Shown: positions 34,641 through 46,470, numbered from the stretch's first letter. The stretch: 64,000 nt of DNA from Sitta carolinensis (GCA_032173965.1 CM063283.1:108028108-108092107); one strand, 5' to 3'. Numbers and translations: made by a program. Notes: a model not told the origin generated them from the letters alone.

Positions 34641-37149
34641 CATCTAAATAAGTTGGTGAACACCTGGTTTCCCTACAAGCTGCTGGCCAAGAACCTGGCA
34701 GCTCCATAGGGGCCAGGGTTTCACCACCTGTGACAGGGTTATTTAGGAAGAGCACTGACTTTGGTGGGGTTGGAGGTTGCTGCAGACCTGCACTCAGCCC
34801 TCTAGTGAAAGGCTGGATGATGGGCTGCAACAGCACCCAAAATGTGGGCTGCCAGCTGTAGTTCCTCTCTATTTCTTGCTCAAGGGCAAGAATTCTTGGG
34901 TCTGCAAGAAGCATTGGTCTGCTCCGCTCCTTTGGTGCTTTTCCTAATGTCTATTGAATTGCTCCTCCCTTTGTACTGTATAATTTAGGTCTGGTTGAGT
35001 ACAGAGTATTTTATTTATTTATGTATTCAAATTTCTAAAATGTATCTCTAGGCATCTTAGCAGTACACTGGGCGCCTACCACATAAATTAAAAATAACAG
35101 CATAAACTTAGACAAAGGACCTTCCATAAATAATTCCTCCTCAGTTCACACTCGTAGCAATAGCCTTAGCTTGGAACAGGGAAATAGATGGGCTTTACAG
35201 CCTGTTGGGAAGGTTAATAAATCTGGGTGCTGATGGACCAAAGGGGAAAATTAGTTTCAAAATTGAAGCCCACACTCTCCATCCCCTTTGTGGAGACTCC
35301 TTGCCTTGAACTCTTCACCTCTCCTGGTCCTTAGTGGGAGATTAGATTCTGATGGACAACTTAGGGTTAGAAAAGTAACTGTCAGGGACATCTCACACTG
35401 CTACCATGATGCAAATTAGCTGAGCACATTCTGATCACACAAAAAGTTATTTTTAAATAACTTTTCTCCACAGCTTCAAAAATAATTTAATTTAGTATTA
35501 CGATTAGGTATCCAGTCTTAGCCATACTGGATATAGGTGGATAACCAGGAGATGTCTATTTACCCTTTTCTAAAGATCAGGTACCTTTTATAGATGTCAG
35601 AATGAGCACCAAAATCACTGGTTATATCCAGAAAGGTAAATCTTTGTCTGTAAGTGTACAGGGGAAAACATCCTCTTTAGAAGCAATTTGCTGAAAACAG
35701 TTTTCGCATTTCGTTCCTGCCTGTGGCAATTTATGAAACACAAATGAGATATTGTACCAGTAGCAATGCTGAAATAAATCACTTTAAAAAACAGAACTGA
35801 AATTTTATTTCATTACTAAAGTAAATATAAAAGTGCTTTAGCACAGTTTCAAATTAGATTGGGGTTTGGTCAAGCTTGTTATAAATCCGATGATTGTGAA
35901 GGAAACAGCTGGGGATGACTCTCAGCAGAGCAGCATTGCAAACACAGCTAATGGGATGCTGTGAGGTGCAGAGCAATAAACAGGGAGCAGCAAAGGTGTG
36001 GATCCTGTGCCTGCACTGCCAGAACCAAAGGCAGCGATGCAGCATGCTATGGGAAGGTTTGCTGTCCAATTCCAAAAGGATGCTGAGAAAATAGAGAGGG
36101 GGACAGAATATACCCCCAAAACTGTCTCACAGCCTGGACAAAATGCCTTCCTCTGAGAATGTGGAGGGCAGAGGCAGCTGAGCTCAACCCAGGGTCCTAC
36201 AGCCCAGCTGTAAATGGTGCTGGAAGACCATCGAGAAGGGCACAGCACAAGAGGGAAACACCTGCAGGAGGTGAAGTCCTCTCTAATGGTGAAAGGCCAC
36301 ATGGTGAGACACAAGGTGGTGGCTCAACCTCCTTGAGAGCAGGGGTGACCCTGAGCTCAGGGTACCCCCACTGGAGTCTCCCCTCAGGGATCTCAGGTCA
36401 TACAGAGGCCAGGAGATGTTCTGGTACCACAGGTTCTTCCTAAGGACCAAAAGCCTGTGATAATGTTAACCAGCTACTGGGAGCAGATGTTCACACCAGA
36501 AACATCTTGCAAAATGTGGCAAGGAAGTCACAATTGACTGTGGGTGGAAGCTGAGTAAACTTCATCCGGGTGGACTTTGGGAGGGGCTTGACAAACCACT
36601 GTTGCCTCCAACTTAAATGCCTGACATCCTCTTCTTGGTGTCAGCTTGCAAAACATCTGTCAAGGAGTGATAAGGAACCATCTCACCCCTGCAGCCAGTG
36701 GCCCCTCAGAGGGCTGGGTGTCCTGCAGCCTTTCTCCCATGGGAGAAAACCCCATGCTGGCAGTCAGTGGTCAGCTTTGTCTCACCTCTGATTTCCCACC
36801 AGGGCCAGGTGCTGCTCACTGTCCAGCAAGCTGGTGGCACCCGAGCCCACAGCAGCCACCCTTGAAGGTACAAACTCTCCTTCACCTCCATGGGGCTTTG
36901 GTGGGCTCCTGCTAGAAAAGCCCACAGAGTAACCCTAGCTCATCCCTAAAACCTGACAGCTCAAGCACCAAACTGCCTTCCAAGAAGGCAGGACTTGATC
37001 CCATCAGAGTCACAAACCTCTATCTAGCAACATGCTTTCCTTCCTCAGTATTTTCAACCTGATAAAAATGGACCTGCCTTGCTATTATGCTATTACTAAC
37101 CTGCTTGGGGGTTGATTCAGAGATATGGAAGTTATTGGAAAAATGCTCG
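34641..37149. other. Noncoding stretch, AT-rich in the middle
   Basis: No gene is recognised; frames are about 130 codons or fewer. The part at about 35000-35850 is AT-rich and complex and may be conserved noncoding DNA. No transposon is identified. Confidence 0.5.
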
Positions 37150-37200
37150 TTAGTATATAAACCTCTGCATCATAATACCCAATAAACGAGGTCTGTTTAG
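37150..37200 (+). mobile_element. Possible LTR promoter/polyadenylation fragment
   Basis: A TATATAA box (37154-37160) is followed 20 bases later by AATAAACGAGGTCTGTTTAG (AATAAA at about 37181-37186). The spacing matches avian alpharetrovirus-like LTRs, in which the polyadenylation signal lies between the TATA box and the start of R. The word ACGAGGTC also occurs in the LTR near 26.97 kb. LTR termini cannot be placed, so this may be a chance arrangement. Confidence 0.3.
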
Positions 37201-38203
37201 CTGAAGAGGGAAAATTGAAACTATGGTTTCAGGTCATTTCCTAGCAGGGCAGGTGCTGCAATCTGTGCAGCATCCTAGAACTGACATGTTTTCTGTATTC
37301 TGTACTGGACCCGCAGCACCTGCACCAGTGTTACTGAGCATTATGCACGTTCATCTGCTGCACAATAACCCCTGGGGAATTAATGATTCATTACAAAATG
37401 GTTTCTTCTGGAAGAGAAAGAAGGTTTTGTCTAGTTTTTAGGAGCACCCCAGGAAACCTCCATCTATTTATGCCTGCTTTTGTTTGACAATAGTTTCTTT
37501 GTTCCCCTCTGCTGTTGCTTTTTCTAGTGGCAGTTAGCAGCAACGGCTGTGGGGGAAAGAAAGGAGACGCAGAATCTTTGTCAAGAAGGAAAAGAGACCT
37601 GTGCCTAACAAAATAGAATTGAATCAACATGTTTAAGCAAACCACAGACATAGACACTTGAGTTTTTTCACGTGTGTTTACATTTTCTGGTTATTGGAGT
37701 CTGTCAGGAATCTTTCCCACAGCAGCTCTGATTTCTCCAGGTTGTCCCTAGCTCATTACCTTACTCTGGTCAGAGGAAGTCCATCCTAAAGACCCATCTG
37801 ATCTTTTGCTGGACAATTGTGATCTAGAAGGTGTTCTTAAGTGGGCACAATTAGATTTGTATCTGTTAAGGCTTTACTGAACATGCATAGCCATCATCAA
37901 TGGTCATTATCCACCCATACAAGTCTACAGACTGCTTTTACCCACCACCGGCTCTTAAATCAAGGACATGTCCTGGGAGGTCATCCTGTGCCAACAGACA
38001 CAAGACCTGATACCACATCACCTCCTGTGACTGTGAAACCCCAGATCCAGAAGGCCAGAAAAAGAGAATGTTCCCATGTTAGAAGGCATTTTTTTATTTA
38101 TTTAGCAAGAAATCCATAGAGAGGAGGGGAGAAGTATCCGAAGGACGGACAAGAAGACACATCTGCCCACTGATAAAATAGAAGAGAGTTGGTAGACAAA
38201 AAG

Positions 38204-38244
38204 AAAAAAAAAAAAAAAAAAAAAAAAAAAGAAAAAGAAAAAAG
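38204..38244. repeat. Poly(A)-rich tract, about 41 bp
   Basis: A long A run with two G interruptions at its 3' end (GAAAAAG-type). This could be an old retroposon tail; no body is recognised before it. Confidence 0.9.
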
Positions 38245-41200
38245 TGCACTTCCTCTTCAAGGCTTCCTTCTGGAAGTTCTTAAGTTCTTAAGTTTCACTA
38301 ATGAAAACAATTTGTGGCATATGGAAGAGGTAGGTATGAGAACATACACACAGAGAGACTCAGAAACTTGCCAGAGTCTGCAAATTTGCCTTTTACTTTA
38401 TAATTCAAGGCACAATAGGCATAAATAAATTGGGATGCAGAAAATCAATGGTGGTAAATAGTAAAAGATGCTTTCGGGGAGATTGGAGAGGAAAGGTGTA
38501 ATTGCTGCTGCGGAATGTTTAGCAATAACTGAGATAAGGGGCATTAGGACAATGGTATATGGGTCTGGTGATTCAAATCCTGGGCCCACCCTAACTCTTG
38601 GGACAGATTAAAGGATGTCTTAAACGATCTCCTGGCTGCCATGGCTGAGATAAACCTGGCCCTGCAGCCCTGGGATCCCAGAGGAAAGAGCAGATTCATG
38701 ACTTTGCCCTTTGCCGAGTTTCTCTGCTCTCACTGCCCCTCGGGCAGCCCTCGCAGTTTCACCGTTTCCTGCGGCCCTGGGGAGAGCTCTGCGGGCTCTG
38801 CTCCACCTCAGTGCCCATAACTCCTGCCCAGCCCCTCAGCTGCAGAGGGGTGATGAGCCAGCCCACAGCCAGGCATCCCACCTCACTGCTGGGGAGCGGA
38901 GTTTGGGGTCAGCCAGGTGCTCCAGAGCTTGCTGAGGCTCTTTGGGACTCTCTCCTGGAGGGAGGCAGAGCCTGTGGTTCACTAAATCCTAAAGCAAGGT
39001 GGAAGCAGCTCCCAAACGGGGGAAATGGAGACATCTATGTCTGCTTCTAGTGCCACGGCATTGCAAAAAACAAGGAGTGTGGGTGAGTTTGAACCATGCA
39101 TGGTAAAGGAGAGAAAGGGCATGAAGTGGGCTGGCAGGGGATGAAAAACAGTGGTACACAAACCACAGCCTGTCCACAGGTTTTACATGCCACACAAGAA
39201 TAAATACCATGGGAGTTAAATCAGGGCACTGTGAATGAGCATGGAAGAACAGAAAATAACCAAGGATAAGGGAGAGGCATATGTGAAGTGTAAAATATCA
39301 CCCCAGAGAAGGGAGGGAGGTGTTACAGAGTAAAGGGAAGAGAGTGAAAGAATTAACACATGTGTGCACACACATAGACAAACATAGAAAAAGAAAAATA
39401 AATAACAAAAGAAATATTGTGCAAGAGATCAAGGTAAATATGAAACTCTTCAGACATGCAAGGGAAAAGGCCCCAAGAGGAGACAGCAAATTTACTTGCA
39501 CGACTTGATAAGGATAATTTATTGATGTGAGCTGGCCACTGGTAAATGGAAAAAAAAATATAATTAACTGTTTTCCTTAATATTCCCAAAGGAGAGAGGC
39601 CAAGGTATACCCCACATTAATTTTCCTTGTAGGAGGACAAAAAACACTGTGAGAAAACAAGGAGAGCATAGCCTGACTATCAGAGCACTGAAGAAGTGAC
39701 AAATCTCTGTGTGGAGGTCAGTGAAGTGCAGGAGGCAGGGGCAGAGTGGCAGGGCCCCAAGGAAGGGTGGTGGGAGGTGCTGGCACAGGGCTGGGAGGAT
39801 GGGGAACCTCTGCTGTGGGCACCATGAGGCTGGGACTGTGAGAGCTCCTGTGCCTCCCACATCCACCCCACTCCATCCCCCTTGCAGACCAGTCTGCTCA
39901 ATGGCTTCTTGGAAATTACAGAGATGCCCATTTGTGAGGGGTGCAGCAGAGATTAGGGAAGCTTCCAAAGTGCAGGAATGCAAAATAAATAATTTTGTGG
40001 TAAGGCAGAGGGGGCAGAGTGATACTGGAAAAGTTACAACTGGACAATAACCCATGAAGTTTGGCAGCTTTTCTGACAAGAGAGCCACCTCTCAGAAGTG
40101 CTGCTGGTCCTGCAGGAGGGCCTGGGCATCTCTAGACTAATGAAACTTGACATGAAAGGACTCTCTGGTTTGACACTGTGATACAAAGCTACACCTGCAG
40201 CATTCCTAGGGTCAGGTCCTGTCCTAAGCACCATCCAGGTTCAGGTTTTCACCCAGCTGTGCTTTGAGGGCCAGAGAACCAGGGAGAACACACACCTGGC
40301 ACCTCTGTCAACCAGCAGGAACACTTGGCAGCATCCACCAGGCCAGGGGCAGCTGCTGGAAGGATGCTGGGGGTGAGGGGAGCAGATGGAAGTGCCATGG
40401 GGCTTGGTGGCTCAGCTCAGTGTGGAATGACCATCACCCTGTTACACACAAGTTTAAGAATTAACAGGTTCCAGTATTATGCAGCTTTTGTGACTGATAT
40501 GATGAGCTGGTTTATCAGGCTCACTTATCTTTCCCCTCAAACCTGCACTATCAGCCTGTCAGTGTCAGGGTGCTTTTTTTAGCCTCCCCTTTCATATCTG
40601 AGTAAGCTCCAAGGGCAGATCCTGTACTCAGTGAAAAGGATTGTGTTGAGGAAACTGATAAATAACCCGTGCCAAATGGAGGCAGCAGCATCCCTCATTT
40701 GGTTTTGGAGAACAACTCTCAGCTGCATCTCTGTGCTGGTGCCCTAAGGGCTAAAAGAAGAGTATTCCTCATCTTTGCTCTGAATCTGCATGCTGGATCC
40801 TCAGGAAGCCCTGTGTCCTAGTGGTTTTCCCTTCTCTGTGGGTCCCCATCAGTGTCAGCACCAGCTACACGGTGCTCTGGGGGGTACTGGCAGCAGCATG
40901 TCTATTACAAAAAGAGTGTATTAAACCACTGGGTGAAAAACAGTTGCATTGAAATAAAGGACTGCAGCACTTCTTGATGCTTGTTCTCCAGGTCAGCTCC
41001 TAAGGTTTCTCTCTTGTTTCATCCAGCTAAATATATGTGTGTCCAGCTGCTTGTGTAAATTTTGGTGGTAAGAGGCAATCTGCTGCTTCCCCCTGCCAGG
41101 GTCCCTGCTTCTGGGCAAGCCCAGCTCTGAGATGTGCATTTTCTCCCCAGGGGCCTATTTCCCCTGCAGTCCCCTGTGTTTCCCAGGGGAAACTTTACCC

Positions 41201-42011
41201 AGACACCAGTTTTCATTGCATGCCCTCAAGATTACTGGTGTCTGTTTCAGTTTGGAAATGCTTGGTGAGCCCTCTGCTTTGCAGACAGGAATCTTTGTTC
41301 TCCCTGGGGCTGGGAGCCTAGAGACCATCCTGGCACTTGAGGGGACTCTGACCAATTCACATCCTCCCCCACAAATGGATTGTTCCCTCCAGAGCAGCAA
41401 AGCAGATTTTGAGATGAGCCTCAAACCCTTCATATCCTGATGTTTGTCTCAGAAACACCCGAAGGGGTGGCCTGGCCTCCCAAGGAGAGTGGAGGAAGGT
41501 GAGCCTGAGGAGTTCAGCCACTGCTCTGGGGAGCAGAGCCAGGTCAGGGGTACAAAGGGACGGTTTTGAAGCTCCCAGCTGTCCTAGAGACTGTGGGAAA
41601 CCTTGAAAACATTTCTTTTTACTCCTTATTATGTGATGTCCAGTCTGATGCTGGTCTCCCAAGTCACTCAGCAACACTTTCCTTCCTTTCTTCCCACAGG
41701 AGCTTGAGGATCTGCTGAACTTCACAGAGCTCTGAGGAGGATAAATGATTGCAGGGATTTCACCTCCATCCTTGTGTTTGTGGGAAAGCTTTTCTGTGTG
41801 CATTCTGAGAACCTAACACAGGGCATCTATACTAACATGTTTGGGTTTTTTTTCTTTTGTGGTTGAACTTGGGAAGGCAATCAGCAGCATATGGAGAAGG
41901 CAGCTATACCACAATAGTAGTGTCATCTCTGTTCCTGGGCTGGGACACCTGGCAAAACTCTCCTGTGCAGGTAATGTTTAGGGTAGCAAGTTGTTCAGGA
42001 TGGGGCCTGGC

Positions 42012-42033
42012 AAATAAATAAATAAATAAATAA
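42012..42033. repeat. (AAAT)n microsatellite, about 5 units
   Basis: A short perfect tetranucleotide run of AAAT units. Confidence 0.9.
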
Positions 42034-42469
42034 TCATTGGGGCTATTCAGACAGTTCCTATCAGCCTCATAGGTCTCAGGAGAGGAAAAATAAACCATAA
42101 AGTAAAGAGATCCCAAATTTGAATAAGCCAGAAAAGTAAATACCTGCATCTTCTCCCTACAGGATGCTAGTCATTTTTCATTTTATTTGAAGCTTTCTAT
42201 TACATTTTATATTTTTACTTTAAAAATGTCTCATTGGGGAAAAGCATATTCTATACCATATTTTCAGGTTTTGCTGTCCTGTTCCACAGGGCACAGGGAG
42301 GAAAAACATTGGGGCCTGTCATTTGTCCCCAGTGAAATAAATCTCTCCAGGAGCACGGTGAGGAGCTGTGATTTCCTGCAGGAGCTGTCTCACTCCCAGG
42401 AGCACGTGTGGTTTGCTCGTGGCTCTGGCTCACAGGGGCAGCAGCCATTTACCAGCCCTGCTTTGCAGG

Positions 42470-43025
42470 TACCCAGGGCTCGGCTGGAGGAGTGGGATCT
42501 GCTCGGTGCCCGAGGCTCGTCTTCCCTCCACGCTGCGCTGAGACATCCTAAGACTCTCCCGGCTTTCCCATGGCAGCATTGCTACGCCCACTCTGCCCTT
42601 GCCACAAGGATGCTGCGGAGAGCTCGGCTGCCCAGAGCGGGACATCCCTCCTGTGCTGCGCTCCTGGATCCTGAGCACCTCGGTAAAACTGGCTGGGCAG
42701 GAGCCTCGTGGGCTCATGTGGAGCTCCTGCTCGCCTGCGCCAGGAACTCTGCGGGGCTGTACGCCCCAGCACCTTGTGGAGAACCGAGAATATCCGAGGA
42801 GGGTAGATTCAGCAGAGGACCTGCCAGAAACCTCCACCCTCCCGGTGCGGCTGCTGGGCATCAAGCCGGATACCCTAGGGCGTTCCGAACGGCTCTTATC
42901 ATCGATATCCAAACACCGGCATCGCACCCGGGAAGCCAGCAAAGCCCTTTCCCGGCACATCCCCTCCCCGCTGTGACAGGGCGGGGCAAGACAGATAAGG
43001 CGTGCCAAATAAAGCATGCCAGTAC
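42470..43025. promoter_or_regulatory. CpG-island-like GC-rich block
   Basis: By eye it holds about thirty CpG dinucleotides in about 550 bases, against very few in neighbouring DNA. Near its right edge a GGGCGGGGC Sp1-type box (42980-42988) is followed at once by AGACAGATAAGG, a WGATAR-type GATA site. CTCTTATCATCGATATCC (about 42893-42910) carries further GATA-type cores. This layout suits an alternative promoter or an orphan CpG island. No coding exon is recognised. Long overlapping frames on both strands (286 and 207 codons) follow from the GC content and have no domain. Confidence 0.5.
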
Positions 43026-43197
43026 TGCCCTGCTGGGCATTCCCTGAAGGCAACAGTCACAGGAAATTCCCGTAGAGCATAGGAGACGGAGAGCCTTTCA
43101 ACAGGTTTAATTTTAACCATCCCGCAGAGCTGTATCATTTCCTGGGAATACTACGGGTTTGTTTGGGGGCGTTGCCATTCTCAAATGAGCGCTTATA

Positions 43198-43244
43198 AAT
43201 TAATTAATTAATTAATTAATTAATTAATTAATTAATTAATTAAT
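43198..43244. repeat. (TTAA)n microsatellite
   Basis: About eleven perfect TTAA/AATT tetramers in a row, self-complementary in all registers. It lies 80 bp from the left end of the ERV1 LTR. Confidence 0.97.
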
Positions 43245-43319
43245 AACGGGACCCTTTAAATCTTTGCTTCTTATTTGACTAGTGTTGGAGGTAATTTGTT
43301 TAATTCATTTTTAATTCTT

Positions 43320-43323
43320 CATG
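43320..43323. repeat. Target-site duplication, left copy (CATG)
   Basis: CATG lies directly before the LTR terminus and is repeated directly after the other terminus at 43771-43774. A 4-bp duplication is typical of gammaretrovirus-like (class I, ERV1) integration. Confidence 0.7.
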
Positions 43324-43385
43324 TGATGCCTTCTGGAGGCTAATCTGGAACAGAGACTAGACAGAACAAAAGGATAAAGTAGGGA

Positions 43386-43391
43386 TTTATT
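43386..43391 (-). terminator. LTR polyadenylation signal AATAAA
   Basis: AATAAA on the - strand in the R region of the ERV1 LTR, about 60 bases before the 3' LTR terminus. It is well placed relative to the TATA box. Confidence 0.65.
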
Positions 43392-43501
43392 AGAAGGCCT
43401 CAATGGGCACACCTGGGCAGCACAAGAGCCCAGCAGGACTACACCCAAGATGCACCCAAAATGGTCACAAAAATGGACGACTGATCATGAGGTGTCATAC
43501 T

Positions 43502-43507
43502 TTTATA
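43502..43507 (-). promoter_or_regulatory. LTR TATA box
   Basis: TATAAA within AATTTATAAAAGTATG on the - strand. It is the only TATA-type motif at the expected U3/R position of the ERV1 LTR. Confidence 0.65.
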
Positions 43508-43770
43508 AATTCTGGTCCTTTAACATTAGAATCAATTGTCCAACCACAGCTCCAGGTTATGAAGCTCCATCCTCTTTGTTTTTCTTCTCACTTCACTGTT
43601 GTTTTTGTTCTAGGGCCTGAAAGTTGTCCTTGGTATCAAACTAGAGAAAGAATTGTTTTGTCTATCTACTCTGTGAAGAGATCTTAGTAGCACTTAATAT
43701 GAAACCTGAAACTACTCACCAAAACAGCACAGAATCTAAAAAATATAAAAGCTAAAAACTTAAGGCATCA

Positions 43771-43774
43771 CATG
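43771..43774. repeat. Target-site duplication, right copy (CATG)
   Basis: This matches the CATG directly to the left of the LTR. Four bases alone would be weak evidence, but they abut perfect terminal inverted repeats. Confidence 0.7.
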
Positions 43775-46059
43775 GAGTTGTGAAGGCTGCCTGGGGTTTT
43801 GTCTGACAGGTATGGTAAAAAGGGGTCTGTCATAGCCAATAATATGGCACAGAGGTTCTGTGTGTGGGGAATACACCCATCCAGAATGAAAGCTGACTTT
43901 CCCTGGTGCAGGTTTAATTTCCAGTCTCCGGATGCCTTGATCATATTACAGTGGGTTTTTTTGTTCTGGTATCCTTGCTTTGCGATGAAAAAATTGACAT
44001 GACTGATCCCCAGAGCATCTTAACCTCGGGGAGCTGGTGGGTTTCTTTGCCTACAATTACCCAGAAAAGTGAGGGCTGTGGTAGCTCTCCACGGGACTGG
44101 TCTCCCCTGCCTGAGCACTGGGTTGCAGTTTAAGCTATGTTGGAGCTGACTCCTGCAGGGAGGGGCAGCTTAATCCTGAGTGTTCAGCTTTTGTGTCCAA
44201 AATGCTCTGATGCACATCCTTTCCCAGCTCCACAAAGGACAAGCACAACTTTTATTTCACCCCTGAGCAAAGGAGAGAAGGCACCAGTGACTTGTGTTTT
44301 ATTATAGCCAGGCCAACTGCTTGGGGCTTTCTTGTGACAGGAATTATCAATCTTAAATATATATATAGTGGAGCAGGCTGGTTTTGCCAAAAGCCTGAAG
44401 GATGAGCTGGACATTGCACTGCTATATGTAATATATAAACACCCAATTTTTGGTGCTTCTTTGTCTGAGGCAGGGCAAAACTTCCTGGCCTAAATGCTCC
44501 CCTTCATCAGGGACGCTTTGCCAGAAAAAAAGCAGCATTTGTGAGAGCTCCGTGAGCACCCCTGGGTTTGAGAGCCCCCTGAGCACCCCTGGGTTTGAGA
44601 GCTCCCTGAGCACCCCTGGGTTTGAGAGCTCCCTGAACACCCTGGGGTTTCAGCTGTGTCAAAGCACTTATCAGTGTGGTTTGGTACCCAGCACAGCCTT
44701 GTGTGCCCCCTCTGGTAATCAGGTGCACAGGGACAGGTGGTGATTCAGGGAGGCTGTCCCAGCTCAGCCTCAGCTCAAAGTGTCACAGCAGAACATGGTG
44801 GCTCCCAGAGCCAGGCAGGGCCGTGTCCTGCCAAGCCCAGGCTCTCAGAGAACTCACTCTGCCAGTTCAGCCTTGCTGTGTGAAGGCTGTGGGCTGCCAG
44901 GCATCCTGAGAGTTCAGGTATTGTCTGTCCTCCCTCAGCCCTCACAAAGGCAGCACAAAAGCAGAAAGGCATGTTTTGCCCTTTGGTTGCTTGGTCAGAA
45001 ATATCCACACCTGCTGCCAGGCAAGCTGCTGGTGGAGGGGATGCTGCAGTCATGGAGGGGAGCAGGAGCACCTCTCACTTCTCTGCCGTGCACAGGGTCA
45101 ATGCTCTTTAGTTCAAGATGCTCAGCAGGATCAGAGGAAGAAATTATTCCTAATGTTTCACCCATGACAATGTGGGGTCTAATTCCTCCCGCCCTAAATG
45201 AAAAGCAAGATGAGAAGGCAAGAATCTAGTTTTGTCTCATCTCAGATCTCTGTCTCAGGATATAGTGATGTAAGATCACTGTGCCCTGATAGCTTCCAGC
45301 TAAGAGAACAACACCCAGAACAAACACCAAAATTGGTTAAAAAGAACCACTTAGAGAATAAAAGCAGGCTAGAGATGACTTCCCATCCCAAATGAAATTA
45401 ACATAATTACTTCAGACTTTTCCTCTCAGGACCAAGGTACTATGGGGCAGTTTGTTTTCCTCTTCCTAATACATGCCATGTGTTTTTTGGACTCATGCTC
45501 TAGTCACCACATGACCTGACAGCTGCTTTCTCCTCTGATGCTCAGGCAGCTGTGAGCAGCTGCTTCCTCTGCCACACCCACACCGAGTGCCTCCACAGCC
45601 AGGGGAGCAGGAAGGGGCTCTGGCACTTCTGTCTCACTCCTTTTGGTGGCTGCACAGCTCTTCTCCTGCCCTGAAAGGCAAGAATAGGAAGAGCAGAATG
45701 CCCCACTGGGCACCCCCCCACTTTGCCAGGGCAGTACCTTTTCCTGCAGGACAGATTCCAGCATTGCACACCAGATTTCAGATGGAATTTTGCTGCAATG
45801 CTTCCTTTCTGGCAGTTGGGCTTTGTGTCCCCACCTTCTGTTAGTGCCACTCATAGTTGTCCAGAGAGCCTCAAGAGAAACTGCTGATAATTGTCCCAAA
45901 ATTTCACAACCTCAACAAGAACAGACTGTGTCTAACCACAGATTAAGAGTGCTGCCAGGCCATTAGCTTTTGTTCATTTTGCTGTTTTAGGAGGCACCTT
46001 TAATTATTTTTTTTCTGTATTACAAAGTGAGAAATGCTTAGCATTTATTTAATTAGCTT
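43775..46059. other. Noncoding stretch with a 27-bp tandem repeat
   Basis: No gene is recognised. The longest frame (44780-45229, +, 149 codons) has no domain. Apart from the tandem repeat at 44543-44652, no repeat is identified. Confidence 0.5.
44543..44652. repeat. 27-bp tandem repeat, about 4 copies
   Basis: Units start at 44554, 44581, 44608 and 44635, with a partial unit before the first. Each contains GAGCACCCCTGGGTTTGAGA and then GCTCCCT or GCCCCCT. The unit is a multiple of three, so frames on the - strand read a 9-residue repeat (LSNPGVLRE-like), but no gene context supports translation. There are no spacers, so it is not a CRISPR array. Confidence 0.92.
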
Positions 46060-46470
46060 GGCTACAATACAGACCTTCCATGATTACAAACCAAAGTCAG
46101 TAAAATCCTAATGTGAATGTACTTTTTTGTCCCATTGGAAATTAAAAATCAGTTGCACTATGATTAAATTGATTCCGGGTGGTTTCTTTTGAGCAATTAC
46201 GTTCAAAAACAGTCTGCCAGTCCAATTTGCTATCAAATCTCACTTTATCACTAGCGTTCCACATGCAGGTGCATAGACAATATAAACCCAAAGTCCTACA
46301 GAATTATCATCCTTTTGTAGGAATGAAATGCTGATTGTTTATTATCTGATTTAATTTCTGGTGGTTGAATCTGAGCAGTCTGATTTAGCAGCATTTTCAA
46401 TCAACCTTACAAATATTTAAATGAATTTACGTAACAATTAATGTGCAAAATAGCATGAGCAAAGTCACCT
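46060..46470. promoter_or_regulatory. Candidate conserved noncoding element
   Basis: A complex AT-rich block of about 400 bases with no low-complexity runs and dense TAAT/ATTA cores (for example TATGATTAAATTGATTCCGG, GAGCAATTACGTTC and ACGTAACAATTAATGTG). It retains isolated CpGs (CACTAGCGTTCC). Of the AT-rich blocks in the window it looks most like a deeply conserved developmental enhancer. Conservation is untested. Confidence 0.38.

Larger units (their letters stand above)
37201..42469. other. Noncoding stretch, nothing recognised
   Basis: No gene is recognised. The longest frame is 174 codons (39564-40088, -), with no domain and with 83- and 113-codon frames overlapping it. Simple repeats are at 38204-38244 and 42012-42033. 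The part at about 38700-38960 is GC-raised with several CpG but is short. Confidence 0.5.
43324..43770 (-). mobile_element. Solo LTR, ERV1 (class I) type
   Basis: The 447-bp element is bounded by perfect 9-bp terminal inverted repeats, TGATGCCTT and AAGGCATCA, and flanked by the 4-bp duplication CATG. On the - strand it carries TTTATAAAA (TATA box near 43507-43502) and, about 110 bases downstream, AATAAA (43391-43386). This gives a U3 of about 290 bases (to an inferred start near 43475) and a short U5, which is the normal LTR order. No viral coding DNA adjoins either end, so it is a solo LTR from recombination. Intact termini and duplication suggest a fairly recent insertion. A songbird ERV family is likely, but I cannot name it. 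Confidence 0.85.

Noticed and set aside
39564..40088. 174-codon frame on the - strand as a gene
   Set aside because: It has no domain, and other frames of 83 and 113 codons are equally open across the same DNA.
42187..43047. 286-codon open frame on the + strand as a protein-coding gene
   Set aside because: It runs through a CpG-rich block where stops are rare, overlaps 207- and 125-codon frames in other registers, has biased Ala/Arg/Pro/Ser composition and no domain.
44543..44652. CRISPR-like array
   Set aside because: The units are directly adjacent with no unique spacers, and the genome is clearly vertebrate.
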